Source: Muscardinus avellanarius (lineage: Eukaryota > Chordata > Mammalia > Rodentia > Gliridae). Taken from it: a DNA stretch of 64,000 nt. The position numbers and the translations under genes are program-made. Location of the stretch: positions 186,117,634-186,181,633 of the forward strand of contig OY726558.1 of the NCBI GenBank assembly GCA_963383645.1. Reading direction: 5' to 3'. Under the pieces are notes generated by a model. That model was not told the DNA's origin, did not search any database, and saw nothing but the letters and a program-made list of their open reading frames with translations. How positions within the stretch are numbered: position 1 is the stretch's first letter; every line of letters starts with the position of its first letter. Shown here in pieces: positions 1 to 12,837 of the stretch.

Positions 1-786
1 ATTTAAATACATGACTCAGAGAAACATGAATTTATAAGCATACACATAAAACCCCTTGTGGCTCAGTCTGTAGTCAGGCCAGTGTCAGCCCTCGTAAACC
101 TATCCCTGTAGGGGTGGTTTAATACGTACTAATTGAAAACGACTGATCTAGGTACAAAGTAACATATGTGTATAAAACAAACACACAAGAGTCTGTCTGC
201 ATTCAAAATTAGAATGGTGTGTTATTCATCATGAAGTTTTCACATTAATTTTGGTCTTTTAAAATATTGGATTATATTTCTTACACAATTATGAGATTTT
301 TTTGCCTCCCTTTGAATTTTGTGCTCAAGGCAAATCCCATACTTATTTCACTGTAATCCCAGCCTGGCCTTCAGGTATGACCTCCAAATCCTGCCCGTCC
401 CTATCTACATGAGGCTCGTCCATTTTGACTTTGTTGGTTACGTATTTGGAACAACCATAAGGCAGTTTTTTATTAACTGATTAATTCAGATAAAATAGTC
501 AAATGTGATAAAAGAGTAGAAATTCCTTTGTGAAATAAAGTCTCTTAACTTTTCATTTTCTAAAACAACAGTGTGCCAACTAGTGCCTTTCTGATGTTAA
601 TTGGTAGTTTAACGGCTCGTGTTGTTAAATACCTATATTCCAGAAAATAGCCAATAAACTTAACTAGACCTGCATGCTGCAATTAAAGGTCTTGGTTTAC
701 ATTAAAAAGAAAGAAAGAAAGAAAGTAAGTAAGTAAGCGCCTTTAGAAGTTGAATGAATCACCCATTTAGAAGCTCTATAAGTTAC
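1..786 (-). other. DCT: Partial intron 7 of DCT
   Basis: This is the 5' part of the last intron in gene direction, starting at the GT at 786-785. I searched both strands for the missing final exon (transmembrane span and the melanosomal tail) and did not see it. The DNA is AT-rich and holds no repeat I recognise apart from a short tetranucleotide run. Confidence 0.8.
706..737. repeat. (GAAA)n/(GTAA)n microsatellite
   Basis: About four GAAA units run directly into about four GTAA units. The two neighbouring motifs suggest a point change that was then amplified. Confidence 0.8.
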
Positions 787-988
787 CTGGCAGATCAATG
801 GCGTAACTGTAACCAAGTTGGTCTGCGGTTAAAAAGAGTTCCTCATTAGTGACCGGAGGGAAAAACGGAACCATGTTGTACATACGATTGTGACCAATGG
901 GTGCCAGCTCCCAAGGCCAGGCATCTTCAGGAGGAGTGTATCTTTTCATCCACTCATCAAAGATGGCATCGGTAAAGGAGTGGAGGAC
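787..988 (-). CDS. DCT: DCT exon 7
   Basis: 202 bases encoding residues 394-460 plus the first base of codon 461. It begins after AG at 990-989 and ends before GT at 786-785 (CCAG|gtaact). It carries the third site-B histidine, H396, in the context V-L-H-S-F-T-D, then the conserved D-E-W-M-K-R, I-G-H-N-R-M-Y and [10 protein letters not shown] stretches. The exon ends at the I-D-L-P just before the membrane-proximal stalk. The entering phase is 0 and the leaving phase is 1. Confidence 0.96.
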
Positions 989-3900
989 CTGAAAGAGTTG
1001 GTCAGTGTTTAATGTTGATGGGTCTGTTCGGGTCAAGCAATCTTACTAAGCTCTCTATGATGAAATGAAATTCCTGTGTACACGGTGAGTTGCTATTACA
1101 TAGCCAATCTAACTTGATGACATAGGCATTGGCATTTTACATTAGGTTTTTGAGGATATGTGGACATAGCTCTCCATTTATTCACTTATTGAGCTATTCT
1201 TCAGGTGAACAGAGGAAAGTTGATGTGGCAGATTTAACATTAGTTTGGGAACATTTGAGGCCTTCAGTCTGTATGTGCATTAATTGTGAATTTCATAAAA
1301 AAGGAAAATATGACACAATATATATTCTAGTTAATATTCAGGCATTTGGGTTTATTTAGCATGAAAGAGGAAGAGGCGGCATGTGCCAGTATTGTAACAG
1401 CAGTGGACAGCAAAAATTAAGAAAAGAAAATCTTTACTTTTCAGGATGGGTTTCCAAATTTGTTTCATCAGAAACACCCTTCCATCTACTCACTTATAAC
1501 CTTCTTTCTTTAAGTTTTGGTGCCCTGTGAGCAATAGGGAGTCTAATAGTGTTGTAATGTATATAGTGCTCATTTTTATTTTTCACAATAGCTATTAAAA
1601 TCCTTTTCTAAAACAGCAATAATTACATGCTTTAAAATACCAACAGCAAAATTTCCACATGTGCAGCCCTGATTTTGCAACAGGAAACGATTGCGAGAGT
1701 TCAGGCCAGGTTGTATACCTGACCGTTAGGGTTCCTCTCTCACTGCTAGACTGCAGGTTCATGGCACTCAGGGACAGTGTCTGCTTTGCATTCTCCAATG
1801 CCTTGGGGACTGTCACACCAGGGTCACGGTGTAAGATGTTCAACTGTCCTGAGGTAGCCATACTATGAGGAAACCCAAAACCACCCACATAGAGAAAGCA
1901 CATAGAGAAGCCCTGAGATTTCAGGAAAAGGGAAGATGGTCAGTTCATAGCTGCTCCAGTGCCTCACAACTGAATGGCAGTGGCACTGGGAGAGCTGGGG
2001 GCAGAACAGACCAGCCACGCTATGAACTCCTGACCCACAGAAATCACGAGAAATGAAACGATCCTTGAGGCTTCAAGCCAATCAGTGTTCAGGTGACCTC
2101 TTATGCAGCAATGGATAACCAGGACAAGAGAAAGGCCTGAACACAGTCTGGCAGGCTCAGGCCTACTGCAGCATGTGTGGGGAAGGCAATTTCCTGGTCC
2201 CCAAGGAGATGAGAAGGTAGAGGTGCTGTGTGAGAGGCAGGGCCTGTGCTGAGGCTTGAGATGGGAAGGGCACAACTCCTGACCTGATGACCCAAGAGAG
2301 GACTGCCAACATCAACAGTGGGCATGAGCACATGGCAGTGGAGAAGCCAGAGAAGATGGCCTATATAAAGCTTAGAGCACAGTGTCCCTCACACAGGAAA
2401 TGTTCAATAAGTTTAATAAGTGGGCACTATCAGTGTGGCTGCATCCTCAGTACCATTATTATCTTAACATAGGACAAGGATATATGTGAAAAGAAGGAAG
2501 GAACTTACACTTTATATTGGAACTGTTATACCTGCTATACCTTTGAAGTCACATACTGTGTACACAGGATTAATATAAAGCTGACATTTAGGAAAGCGCA
2601 CAGCGCATCACTAGCACCTAATACATAGATTAGTTAGTTATTAATGATTGTCCTATGCCAAACACGCTGATAAACCCTTTAACTATTATAATATTTCCAA
2701 TCCTCAAAACAACGTGACTCGGTACATGCTATTTGCATTAAATGCTCAGGCTGATGTCACAAAACACCACGTAGTAAAAGGTTTAAATAATAAATAAAAA
2801 GAAGGTATTTCTTTTTTCTCAGTTCTACAGGCTAGAAGTCTAAGAGAAAGATGTCAGTAGAGCTGGTTTCTTCTAAGTTTCCACGCCCCTCACCTTGCTT
2901 CTGGTAGTTTCCTGGCAATCTCTGGTATTCCTTGGCTAGTCTATCTCAGTCTTTATTCTTCACAAACTATTTTCTCTGTGTGCTGGTTATCTCTGACCTA
3001 ATTTCTCCTGTGTGTAAGGACACAGCTTGCTATAGTTTAAATGACCTCTCCAAAATTCATGTTGAAATTTAGTTGCCATTGTAACAGTATTAAAAGATGG
3101 GGTATTTAAGAGGTGATTTGTAACCTAATAAATGGATCAATGTCATTACTGTGGGAGTGGGTTAGTGACTGTGGAAGTAGTCTCCTGATCAAAAGGATGA
3201 TTTCTGCCTGAGTTTTCTTTCTCTGCCTCGAGCATATTTACTTGCTGCCTCCTCATCTCCGCGGCCATGTTAGGATGCAGCGTGAAGGCCCTTACCACAC
3301 ACTGGCATCACGCTCTTGGGAATGCCTAGCCTTCAGAACTATAAACCAAATTTCAAGTGTTTATCATTTCCCAGCCTGCGGCATTCTGGTATAGCAGCAG
3401 AAAACAGACTAAGACACTATTCATATTGGATTAGGTACTTACCCTACTTCAGAATGACCTTATCATAACTTAATGAATTATAACTGCAACAGGGTAGTTA
3501 CCAAATGAGGTCATATTCTGGGAGGTTAGCGATTAGATTTCAAGATATGAATAGAGATTAGGGCACAATTCAACCCATAACAGAAGTATCCTGTGTTATA
3601 GATGAGGAATACAAGGTACAGAAGAGTTAAGTGACTTTCCCGAGATCCCAAAGCTGGTACACGGTGGAGCAAGAATTTGAACCCAGGAGGTTGGGCTCTG
3701 AAATTAGAAGTCTGAAGCCACACACCCCACTTCCTCTACACAACCAAGTGACAGGGCAATTAATACAAGTCTTAGGACCAATTAGAATAAAGAATCATTT
3801 TAAAGCATATTCTCAAGTTTTAATAATGGGGGAAACCATTCCATTTGATCTATGAGGTCTAAGCCAATTTTGAAGTTTTAGATACTGATTTCAAATCAAA

Positions 3901-5748
3901 GACAAAATTATCATTGGAAAAAGAGACTCTTGAAGCCAGGCGTGGTGGCGCACGCTTGTCCCCGCGCTTGGGAGGCAGAGACAGGAGGATCACGCAGGTC
4001 CGAAGCTAGCTGCTCTGGCTTAAGGGACCCTGTTTCCAAATTTTAAAAAAAAGTATAAAAATAGGTCTGGGAGTGTAGCCCAGAGATAGAAGGGTTTCCA
4101 GGAACCCCAGTACCACCAAAAAAAGAAAAAATAGAGACTCTTGGGATATAGGAAGATGCAGTTTCAGTGCTACAAGGGAAAAGTAACTTTTGGAAAGTAC
4201 TATAATCACCCATTGCAAAATGTAAGTAGTTACAACAGGGACAAGACTATAAAGCAATTCGTAATCTGGAACAATTAAAAATAGGAGGAAATAATAAGAC
4301 TAGGTCTCAAAGGGCAATAAAACATCATACAACAAGCCGGGCGTGGTGGCGCACGCTTGTAATCCCCGCGCTTGGGAGGCTGAGACAGGAGGATCGCGCA
4401 GGTTCGAAGCCAGCCTCAGCTACTTAGTGAGGCTTTCAGCAAGTTAGTGAGACCCTGTTTCAAAATTAAATATAAAATAGGGCTGGGAGTTTAGCCCAGA
4501 GATAGAAAGCCTCTGGGTTCCACCCCTAGTACCACCAAAAAAAAAAAAAAAACATCATATAACAAATACTCCAAGAGAAGTTTATATAATGTAATAGCAA
4601 AACAGATGATATCTGCTGAGGAGATGCAGACAATACAACAAGGGATATTTTGTAAGCAATGATGTATACACAGGTTAGAAAGAGAGGTAGCAGAAACTAT
4701 AAAATAGGTATTTTTGTTAAAGTTGTGGACATTGTTCCTCAACAAGATATCTTGAATAGCTCTTGAGACACGAATTGTATCTTTGTTAGATAAAAGCTGA
4801 AAATGGGCTTGATTAATATCTACGTAAAGGTCAAATGTCATTTAAGGGTAAGATATAAAAAGGGTAGCTAAGTAAAAGTATATTGCTCTTGCATTTTATC
4901 TGCTACAGAGATATTAAAAATTGAGTGTTTTGGAAGTGATGTTCCAAAATTTTGTATACAGACATCCTACCTTGCTCCAACAAAATAACAAAATAGGTAC
5001 AGGAAGAGGGGAGAGAGAAAACACTAAATTTCAACTGAGAGACAATATTGAAGAAAATATGATTACATGGGTTTTTGAGGTTTTTAATGTAATCCTTGCA
5101 GAAGAAAGCAATCAGTCAACACACATTGTACTTGGAGGCCAAAAGAAAATACAAGACTACATGCTCTCTTTTTCAAGATCACTGGAGGGTAAGGTTACTA
5201 CTACAGGGCCTTAACTTAGAGAGCTATGAATTGAGATTCCTGTCACACTGGGGAACTGAGAAGAGTTTCTGCATTTGGAGAAAAGAAGCCATGCAAATCT
5301 GAGTCCGGTTGCAAAAATGTGTGTATATTATCCAAGAGCAGCAGCCCGTGGCTTTTACTACTCAAGCTCATGTGCTTTATCCAGAAGGCAGCATTCATAA
5401 TGAGAGCAAATCTGACTGCGGGGACATGGTACTGCTCTGGTTCTCGAAGAATCAGAACTAGAGTGACAGTTCAGGCACGATCACTTAAAAGTCACATGAC
5501 AGGCAGAGGTGCTTACGGGAACTCTGGTTTCAGACTTAAGCTAGAAGGCACAAATAAAAAGTTGGAAGCTGGGCATGGTGGTACACACCTGTAATCCCAG
5601 TAATTGGGAGGCTGATACAGGAGGACTGCAGGTTCAAGACTAGCCTCAGCAACTTAAGAGAAACCTTGTTTCAAAATAAAAAATAAAACAGGGATGGGGG
5701 GGTGATAGCTCAAAGGTAGAACACCCCAGGATTCAATGCCAAACTTCT

Positions 5749-5842
<94 letters not shown>

Positions 5843-8800
5843 TGGGGTAATCTTTCTAAATGAGATTCCTAATGGCAATTCCTAAAATACAAATATTTAA
5901 TTGAGCTTGTTATTGTATGGAAATATCTCTTCATCCTTCTCTTGTTCTACCTAGGATTTGAAGCAATGTCTAATCAAGATGTTGCCTTCACATTGCCCCA
6001 AATAAGCCATAAGTAATAGGCATGAAAGAATTAAACAACACCCAGGCTTGTACTTAGCTGCTAAGTCCCATCACAGGGAGCATATTTTAGTGAGAAGCAA
6101 GAAATGATCTCCTATGGACTAAAAGCAGGTATATATGTTCATATGTTGAACTCCGAACCCCCAGTGTGATGGTGCTGGGGTGGGGGGGGGCTTTGGAAGG
6201 TGAAGGTCACAAAGATGGAGTCCTTGTAAATGGGATTAGTGCCCTCATAAAAGAGACCACAGAGAGTTCCTTTTTGCTTTCTCTCATAGGAGGACACTGT
6301 ACTAAAACAACCACCTGCAAGCCAGGAAGAATGTCCTCACCATACACTGACTATGCTGATGCCTTGACCATGGACATTCCAGCCTTCAGAACTGTGAGAA
6401 GTAAGTGTTTTTGTTTACGTCACCTAGTCCATAGTATTTTTTGTTACAGCAGTCTGGATGGACTAAGACACAAACATAGATTAAAAAAAAAAAAAAAGAC
6501 ATTTGAACAATATCATCTACTTCCAGGCAGTGCTCAGCCAAGGATGGCATGTGTTTGCCTTTTGCTACAATTTTTCTCTATTCTTTCCCATCTACCCTCT
6601 CCTTGGGCCTGAAAAAACATATAGAATACATTTTTCCAGCATTTTCAAGGCATTCCATAGTGAACATACCCTCCTACCTAGGTTTATACAAAATAAAATT
6701 TTTGGATACAAAAATAAGCCAGGCATCTTGGCACATGCTTGTAATAACAGTACTTGGGAGGCTGAGACAGGAGGATTGCAGGTTCACAACCAGCCTCAGC
6801 TACTTAGTGAGGCCCTCTGCAACTTAGTGAGACCCTGTTTCAAAATAAAATAAAATAGGGCTGGAATTTATCTTGGAGGTAGAATGCCCCCAGATTCAAT
6901 CCCCAGTACCACACACACACACACACAAAATTCATATGTGTACATAAAATTCATACAATGTAAGGGGCTGGGGATATGGCTCAGTGGTAGAGTGCTTGCC
7001 TAATATGCACAGGCCCCTGTGTTCTATCGCCAGCACCAAAAAAAAAAAAAAAAAACCAAAAGAGTGTATATGATACACATTATTTATATAATGTTTATGT
7101 ATATAAAGAAAAATATCAAAGTGCTAACTAGAAATTCAGTCCTAAGTGCTAACTAGAAATTCAGTCCTTAACCCTTTGAGGAAGAAAAGCTGTACTTTAA
7201 GAATTAAACGTTGAACAGATGCAGAGGATTACAGCAGGGTTCTGCTATTAGTATGTCAGCTTTAAAAGAAGTGACCAGTTCAAGATGTATCGTAAGTAGA
7301 CAATAAAGGCTGCAGAGAGAAATCAGGTCATGTTAGACGATATTCTACTGAGAGAATAAACTATGCCCAGGCCATTCTTGGCTATGGAATCATCAAAACT
7401 TTATGATAGAATTCATGCTAGAACCACCTTAGATTTGTATATAAGTTGTGGTTTACCATTATATTCACATTTTATCATTAATGAAGTGTATATAATTTGT
7501 CCTTTAATGTAGGTTTGCTTTTTCTCAGTAAAGTCTGTATTTAATCTTCTAAAGCCTAAAGTTGAAAAGAACTCCTTGAGGTGACATTTAGCACCTGCCA
7601 GATTAAAAAAGCAAAAACAAAAACATCCTGCGGACTGAGCCAAAAAAATCCCGCCACCCTAGCACCTTCCCAAACAGGCGGCCAGCCGTCCTCTCTAGTG
7701 CCTCAGCTCCTCTAAACCCACCAAGACGCTCTCCTCCTACTTTAAAACAGCATATTACATAAGAAAAAGAGCAGTTAAGAAACTGAACTACGTGCTCACC
7801 ATAAAACCAATAGCCTCAGCCTTTCAAAAACCAGGACAAAAATATTCAGACCTGCCCTTCACCAATTAGTGTATTACTGCTGATTAACATGATCTAACAG
7901 GACTAAATTACCCCAGCTATAATAAAAGCAATTGTGAAGGGGTCAAGTTAAGAATTGTTTCAACTGACAAAAGACAAAACTGTTGTTAGAAGACTGGACG
8001 TGGGGAAACCCGTGAGTAGGAAACTTTTTTATAACCTCTGCTCAGTCACACACTGGTTGGTGTGAACTTGTGCACATTTACTACTTTCCCTGTAGTCTAT
8101 TCTTCCCCATAGTTAAAATGAGGAGAGCAGGTTCCATACACAGAATTTCGAAGTAAAAGATTAAATTTTCATGCTATCTAGGATAGGGGCTGGCATAGAA
8201 TAGATGCTTAATAATATAACAGTCTCCTAACCACCCCCCCCAAAAAAATGTGGAGGTTGCTGGGAATTGAACTCAAGGCCTTAAATGTCCTAGACACACA
8301 CTGTGCCACTGTCTGTAGCCTTGGCCCCTAACAAGAAATTCACTGAGGATCTACTAAGTGCCAGGCACATTTCTAGAGGCTAGATATGGTATAAATGATC
8401 ATGTCCACTTCCCATAAGCTAATAAAACTTAGAAAACATATCTTTATGTAACCAGACTGTTAGATTTTATGAAAAACAAGCCCCCATCAGAAGCTAAGTA
8501 GATATGTGTCATCCTGTTAGATCTCCAGAATTATGAGTTAGATAATTCTCTTTTCTATATAATTTATCTAGCCTCAGGTGTTTTGTTATAGCAATGAAAA
8601 ATAAACTAAAACAATGCCCACCAGCAGACACCTAATTAAAAATTTCAAGATTTTGCCGAGCATGGTGGCACATGCTTGTAATACCCGTGTTTGGGAGGCA
8701 GAGACAGGAGGACCACGCAGGTTCAAAGCCAGCCTCGCTGGCTTAAGAGACCTTGTTTCCAAATAAAATATAAAATAGGTCTGGGAGTGTAGCCCGGAGG

Positions 8801-11800
8801 TAGAAGGGTTCCATTCCCATTCCCAATACCACCACCAAAAAAAAAATTCAAAGATTTCAAGATTAATCCATACAACAGAGTACCATACAGCCAAAATATA
8901 TAAATGGCAATGCCCTTTATGAACTGATATGAAGTGGTTTAAAATAATAAGTAAATAAGGAGGCATATAAGTCACTATAGCATTTTTCTATTTGGGTAAA
9001 TACAAACTTATTTGCTTTTATACTCATAAAATACATCTGAAAGATTAAAAAAGAATGATAATGGGTGGCTGGGAGATACTAATAATACAAGGACTTCATT
9101 TTGTAATTTTCTCATTTGAAACTTTTTATGTTCATTTTTTATTTTAAGATTTAAAAATTTAGGGAGAGTTATATTATAGCTCAGAAGTAGATGATATGAT
9201 TAGCATGCCTGAGGCCCTGGTACAATCTCATATACCAAAATTAAAATAAAATAAAAATTTTGGAAACTATGTAACTATCTTAAAGTTAAGTAAACTGAAT
9301 GAAAATGGAATATTACATGTAATGTATGCATTTAATTGCAACTGTATAAAGGAAATTAACAGAAAAAGTAAGATGAAATTATAAACATTTAAAATTTTTC
9401 ACCAACTTTTCTGTAATTGTAAATAATATAAAAGCCATTAGCCCATTAAAAATAAAAATTTGAGCCAGGCGTGGTGGCACATGCTTGTAATCCCAGAATT
9501 TGGGAGGCTGAGACCAGAGCATCGTGGTTCTCGACAGCCTCAGCTACTTAGTGAGGCCTCTGCAACTCAGTGAGTCCCGGTTTCAAAATAAAGAATAAAA
9601 AATAGGGCAGGGGGTGTATCTCAGAGGTCAAATGCCCCTGGGTTCCATCCCCAGACCTGCAAAAAATAAATAAATAAATAATAAAAATTTAACCTAAAAT
9701 AATATTATTCTAATTTCCAAAAAATCAGTCTAATTCTGATATTTGTTACTTAAAGAAAAATAAAGTGGTACATTTTAAGTGCTTCACTCTTGAGAAGAAT
9801 AAAGCAATAGCCTACATTTCTTTTTAAACATTTTCAACTCTACCCTGAGATTTCACCTAACTCCAACTAAAATGGCAATCATTAAAAACAAACAACAACA
9901 AATGCTGGTGCAATATGGAGAACTGGGCACTCTAATACATTGTTGGAGGCATTGCAAATTAGTCCAATCACTTTTGCAAATAGTATGGAGGATCCTCAGA
10001 AGAATGGGGATGAATCTACCATATGATCCAGCAATATCCCTTCTGGATATCTAACCAGAAGAAGGGAAACCAAACTACCAAACTAATGCATGCTTATCTA
10101 TGTTCATAGCTGCACAATTCACAATTGCCAAACTATAGAACCAGCCAAGATGTCCATCAACAGATGAATGGATTACAAAACTATGGGATATGTAGAGAGT
10201 GGGATTTTACTCAGCCATAAAGAAGAAGAAATTTGTCATTTGCAGGGAAATAGATGAAACTGGAGGACATTATGATATGTGAGATTAGTCAGTCACAAAA
10301 AATAAAAAATCAGATGCTCTCCCTAATATGTGGAAGCTTGGGAGAAAATGGGTCATAAGAGGAACTCTAGATGAAGAAGGAGAAACCATAGATTAGTAAA
10401 TAAAGTGACCCGAGTGGGATGGGAGGGGGAAGAGAGAAATTCCCTAATGTATATGATGTACATTCACAAACATATCACTAGGCCAAATATGAGAAGGAGG
10501 GAAAGGGAAGAGAATGGGGTAGGAAATGGGGAAGGGCTAAATGAGTGATGTGTGCATGTGTGCCTGTACCATCTTGTACCCTATTGAGAGGTATGACTAC
10601 AATTCATCAATGAAAAATAAAAATAAAAATATTTTTAACTAAATTCATATTAACTGAGAAACATTTTATACTTGCACTTGAGACCTTTTGATTTTACTAA
10701 CTTTATGGTAGCCTAGAACAATAATGTCAAAAGTGATCTTACAGGATTAACTTCGAGTAGTCTATTAGGTATTTATTTCTATAAATTTATTTTCTCTTAT
10801 TTATTGATACAGGGACTAAACCCAGGTACATTCTACCTCTGAGCTACACTTCCAGTCATTTTTATTTTTTTATTTTGATACAGAATCATGCTATTTTGCT
10901 GAGGGTCTCATTAACTTTCTGAGGCTGGCATCAAACCTGCAATCCTCCTGCCTCAGTTTTCCAAGTACTGGGATTACAGGTATGTGCCACCACGCCTGTC
11001 TTTTTTAAATTTTATATTTCTGAATTAATGGCTCTATCTTATCTAATTGATTTCCACTGTTACAAAATACAAGTGGTAACAGTACTGTTTGCCTATGTTA
11101 GTCCATTTAGAAATTCAGTGTATAACGTGGAGCAAACACAGCTGTTTAGTGAATATTTATCAGTGAGTCTATGGACTTCCAAGCAACTGAGGAATTGAAG
11201 GAACTTATAACTCACTGGATGTACTTTCTAAAAGGATAATAGCAAAACCATACCAAGATACTACCTCATCCAGTCAGAATAGTTGTTATCAAAAAGACAA
11301 ATGATAACAAGTGCTGGGGAAAATGTGGAGAAAGGGGGAAAGGCGGACTCTTACACAGTATTGGTATAAAATAAGTAAAGTCATTATGGAAAAGTATGGT
11401 TGTTCCTCAACAAATTAAAAATAGAAGTCCCGTATGATCCAACAATCCTACTACTGGGTATATCGTCAAAGAGAATAAGATCAGTAAGTAAGAGAGAACT
11501 CTGCACTCATGTTTATTACAGCACTATTCACAATAACCAAGATATGGAATTAACATAAATTCCTGACAGAGGAGTGAATAAGAAAATGCCCTTCACACAT
11601 GATAGAATATTACTTGATTATAAAAAAATAATAATATCTTGTCATTTGTGACATTGTATTAAGTAAAATAAGCCAAGCACACACACAAAAAAATACTTCA
11701 TGATTTCATCTAAGTACACTTTTGGAAATAACATCTTTAGGAATTGAGAAGAATATTACTCATCACTAACATAGTTTCTTTCTTGGCAGTTAACTACATA

Positions 11801-12790
11801 ACATTACAGTCTATTGGTTTACTTTTTGTATTCTTTCCTAGATTATATCTAAAGTTAATATTGAAGGCAGCACTACAGTATTCCTGTGGCCTAATCTTAT
11901 TTTCCATGATAAATGTGTGCATTGGCTTCACTTATCATAAGAATGATTAGAATTTCAGAGATTGGTCCAGAGCTCTTTCTATATTTAGTGTTCTGCCTTC
12001 TTTTACTCATTACTGTGATCATACAACTCTGTACTTCCCTTGCTTGAAATATTTTAGGAAAAAAAATAATTTTAACAAATGCCATATTCAATATATTTGC
12101 AAGAATTTGAAATTCCAGAGGCTATAACTTTGTTAACCAAAATGCTTTAACCTAAATCCCAATATGCCCAAATAAAAAATCATTTAAGGCTGAATAGACT
12201 TCAGCATAAAACTGTTTATAAATAACCTAAAGTAATTCCTAAACTAGTGCCAACATATTCTTTCTTCTGCACCTTTAAGAAAGACAAGGGTGGCTTTCTA
12301 TTCATTCATATGTATATGATAACCTATTACCAAAGAAAAACAAAACTTGAATATCAAAGATATAAAAGTAAGGAAAAAGAAAGTCGGGTGTGGTGGTGCA
12401 TACTTATAATCCCAGCAGGGTGAAACAGGAGGATCATGGTTTGCGGACAGCCTCAGTTACTTAGTGAGGCCCTTTGCAACTCAGTGAGACCCTGTTTCAA
12501 AAAGAATAAAATATAGGACTGGGAGTGTAGCTCAGAGGTAGAATGCCCCTGGGTTCCATCCCCAGTGCTGAAAAAAAAAAAAAAAGTAAGGGGGGAAAAA
12601 GATGATTAAACAGCTAGATAAAGTATTTTTTTGTGTTTGTGTGTGTGGTACTGGGGGTATAACTCAGTGGTAGAGCCCCTCCCCATTCAGTCCCCAGTAT
12701 CATTCATAAAAAAATAAATACAAAGATCATATAGTTAATTTCCAGAAGTACCTCATTGCTCTAATATTGTAGTTTTAGATTAACACTTTC

Positions 12791-12837
<47 letters not shown>

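Noticed and set aside
1..775. Possible final exon of DCT
   Set aside because: I looked for a hydrophobic membrane span followed by a basic tail in phase 1 on the minus strand and found none.
6166..6612. 148-residue open frame
   Set aside because: It runs through an MLT1 LTR and an A-rich tail and has no protein signature.
6963..7057. tRNA gene
   Set aside because: It is an ID retroposon derived from tRNA-Ala, with a poly(A) tail.
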